Shown: positions 63,468-64,000 of the stretch, in pieces
Position numbering within the stretch: position 1 is the stretch's first letter
Layout of the letters: each line of letters opens with the position of its first letter
Source: Oscillospiraceae bacterium
Lineage (GTDB): Bacteria; Bacillota; Clostridia; Oscillospirales; Acutalibacteraceae
NCBI GenBank assembly: GCA_902791235.1
Contig: CADAUV010000002.1
Span: 31,243-95,242 of the forward strand
Length of the DNA stretch: 64,000 nucleotides
Reading direction: 5' to 3'
Program-made: the position numbers and the translations under genes
The notes under the pieces: generated by a model
The model's input: only the letters and a program-made list of their open reading frames with translations
Told to the model about the DNA's origin: nothing
Database searches by the model: none

Positions 63468-63553
63468 CTGTACAGCCGATAACCGCGTCTGTACTTTTCT
63501 TTTGCACTGTGTTATAATGAACCCGACGAATCGGGATTTAATGAGGTGCTTTT

Positions 63554-63772
63554 ATGAATGAGAATAACAAGAACAATAAGAGAGGCAATAACACATCCAG
63601 CCTTGCGATTGGTATGTGTATAGGAATTGCAATCGGAGCTGCTGTCGGAGCTGCAACAAAAAACATCAGTTTGTGGATACCTATTGGTCTTGCAATAGGT
63701 GTGGGTCTCGGCTTTGCCATGGGTCATGACAGCGATAATAATGGCGATGACGAAACGGACGGTCAGGAATAG
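63554..63772 (+). CDS. Small glycine-zipper membrane protein
   Basis: 72 residues, one of few genes here ending in TAG. An Asn/Lys-rich start is followed by two glycine-rich hydrophobic helices (SLAIGMCIGIAIGAAVGAA and PIGLAIGVGLGFAMG) with GxxxG spacing, and an acidic DNNGDDETDGQE tail. Small proteins of this kind are common in Firmicutes genomes; their function is unknown. ATGAGGTGC lies upstream of the ATG. Confidence 0.75.
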   Translation: MNENNKNNKRGNNTSSLAIGMCIGIAIGAAVGAATKNISLWIPIGLAIGVGLGFAMGHDSDNNGDDETDGQE

Positions 63773-63805
63773 ACAGACCAATTCTGATTTAACGGGGAAT
63801 ATGAT

Positions 63806-64000
63806 ATGGAATATATAAGAGTTACGAAAGATAATATTGAAAAAGAGCACATTTGCTGTGCGATTTCAAATAACAACGACGTACAGGTTGCGTCAAAAAA
63901 GGCGTGGCTTTCCGAGCGGTTTGACGACGGTCTTGTTTTTCTCAAAAGCACCGAGAGAGGCAAATGCTTTATTGAATATATACCTGCCGAAAATGCGTGG
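63806..64000 (+). CDS. GNAT-family N-acetyltransferase, YoaP-like (partial)
   Basis: The first 65 residues are present; the gene runs off the window. MEYIRVTKDNIEKEHICCAI, then VQVASKKAWLSERFDDGLVFLKS and GKCFIEYIPAENAW, resemble the N-terminal part of clostridial GNAT proteins that carry a YoaP-like C-terminal domain. The acetyl-CoA-binding loop lies beyond the end, so the call is by N-terminal similarity only. Start ATG at 63806 with GGGGAAT upstream. Confidence 0.65.
   Translation, partial: MEYIRVTKDNIEKEHICCAISNNNDVQVASKKAWLSERFDDGLVFLKSTERGKCFIEYIPAENAW

Overview
The window looks like a chromosomal segment of a Gram-positive, anaerobic, spore-forming member of the Clostridia, most like the Ruminococcaceae/Oscillospiraceae of gut or rumen. 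The evidence is an alpha/beta-type small acid-soluble spore protein, a PdaA-type cortex deacetylase, LL-diaminopimelate aminotransferase, [NiFe]-hydrogenase maturation genes, many cytoplasmic glycosidases plus one secreted GH30 enzyme, strong AGGAGG-type ribosome sites and sigma-A promoters. No rRNA, tRNA, CRISPR array or complete insertion sequence was seen.

Layout. 0-2 kb: end of hypC, then hypD and hypE. 2.1-5 kb (minus): an AMP-forming acyl-CoA ligase broken by one base in an A8 run, preceded by a structured leader with an intrinsic terminator, and a flavoprotein reductase. 5.2-8 kb: NfeD, SPFH and PspC membrane genes and a PfkB sugar kinase. 8-10.5 kb (minus): SASP, tadA, GH43, and bioY under a BirA-type operator. 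10.7-20 kb: a secreted LRR/dockerin-like/GH30 protein, an ECF sigma factor with a membrane beta-propeller partner, a CPBP protease, galU and a RING/zinc-ribbon membrane protein. 20-31.9 kb: prfB, mgtC-like, pdaA, mreBCD-PBP2, mgsA, hisS-aspS-yfbR. 32-36.6 kb: AGCS symporter, an Rrf2 regulator and a divergent cysteine operon (uORF, metY, cysK). 36.6-43 kb: nitrogen block (ANTAR regulator, glnA, gdhA, a small ORF, pyrG, dapL). 43-49 kb: small membrane proteins, Sfp-type transferase, LtrA-like protein, GH31, asnA. 49-56.3 kb: hexuronate/plant-glycan block (AraC-like, GH95, a GH43-UxaB fusion, uxaA). 56-61.3 kb: MerR-controlled hydrolase carrying an in-frame TAG, lipoproteins, monooxygenase, esterase, acetolactate decarboxylase. 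61.4-63.5 kb: an A+T-rich SAP/PD-(D/E)xK nuclease-like gene bracketed by two decayed copies of an HTH gene. The window ends inside a GNAT acetyltransferase.

The most striking signal is a repeated RNA module in front of four nitrogen units: glnA-ANTAR, gdhA (two copies), the gdhA-pyrG junction, and asnA (two copies). Each copy is a short hairpin with a six-base loop of form A-A-N-G-G-N whose 3' arm is also the 5' arm of an intrinsic terminator. A1/G4 hexaloops overlapping terminators are the known targets of ANTAR antiterminators such as EutV, and an ANTAR protein with a degenerate receiver lies directly downstream of glnA. I infer a glutamine/ammonium antitermination regulon. At glnA, gdhA and asnA the first hairpin begins at or within a few bases of the predicted transcription start, and the two loops are exactly 57 nt apart at both gdhA and asnA.

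Other points for follow-up are the 160-nt structured leader of the broken ligase, the cysteine-containing uORF between an Rrf2-type operator and metY, the GH43-UxaB fusion, and the nuclease island.
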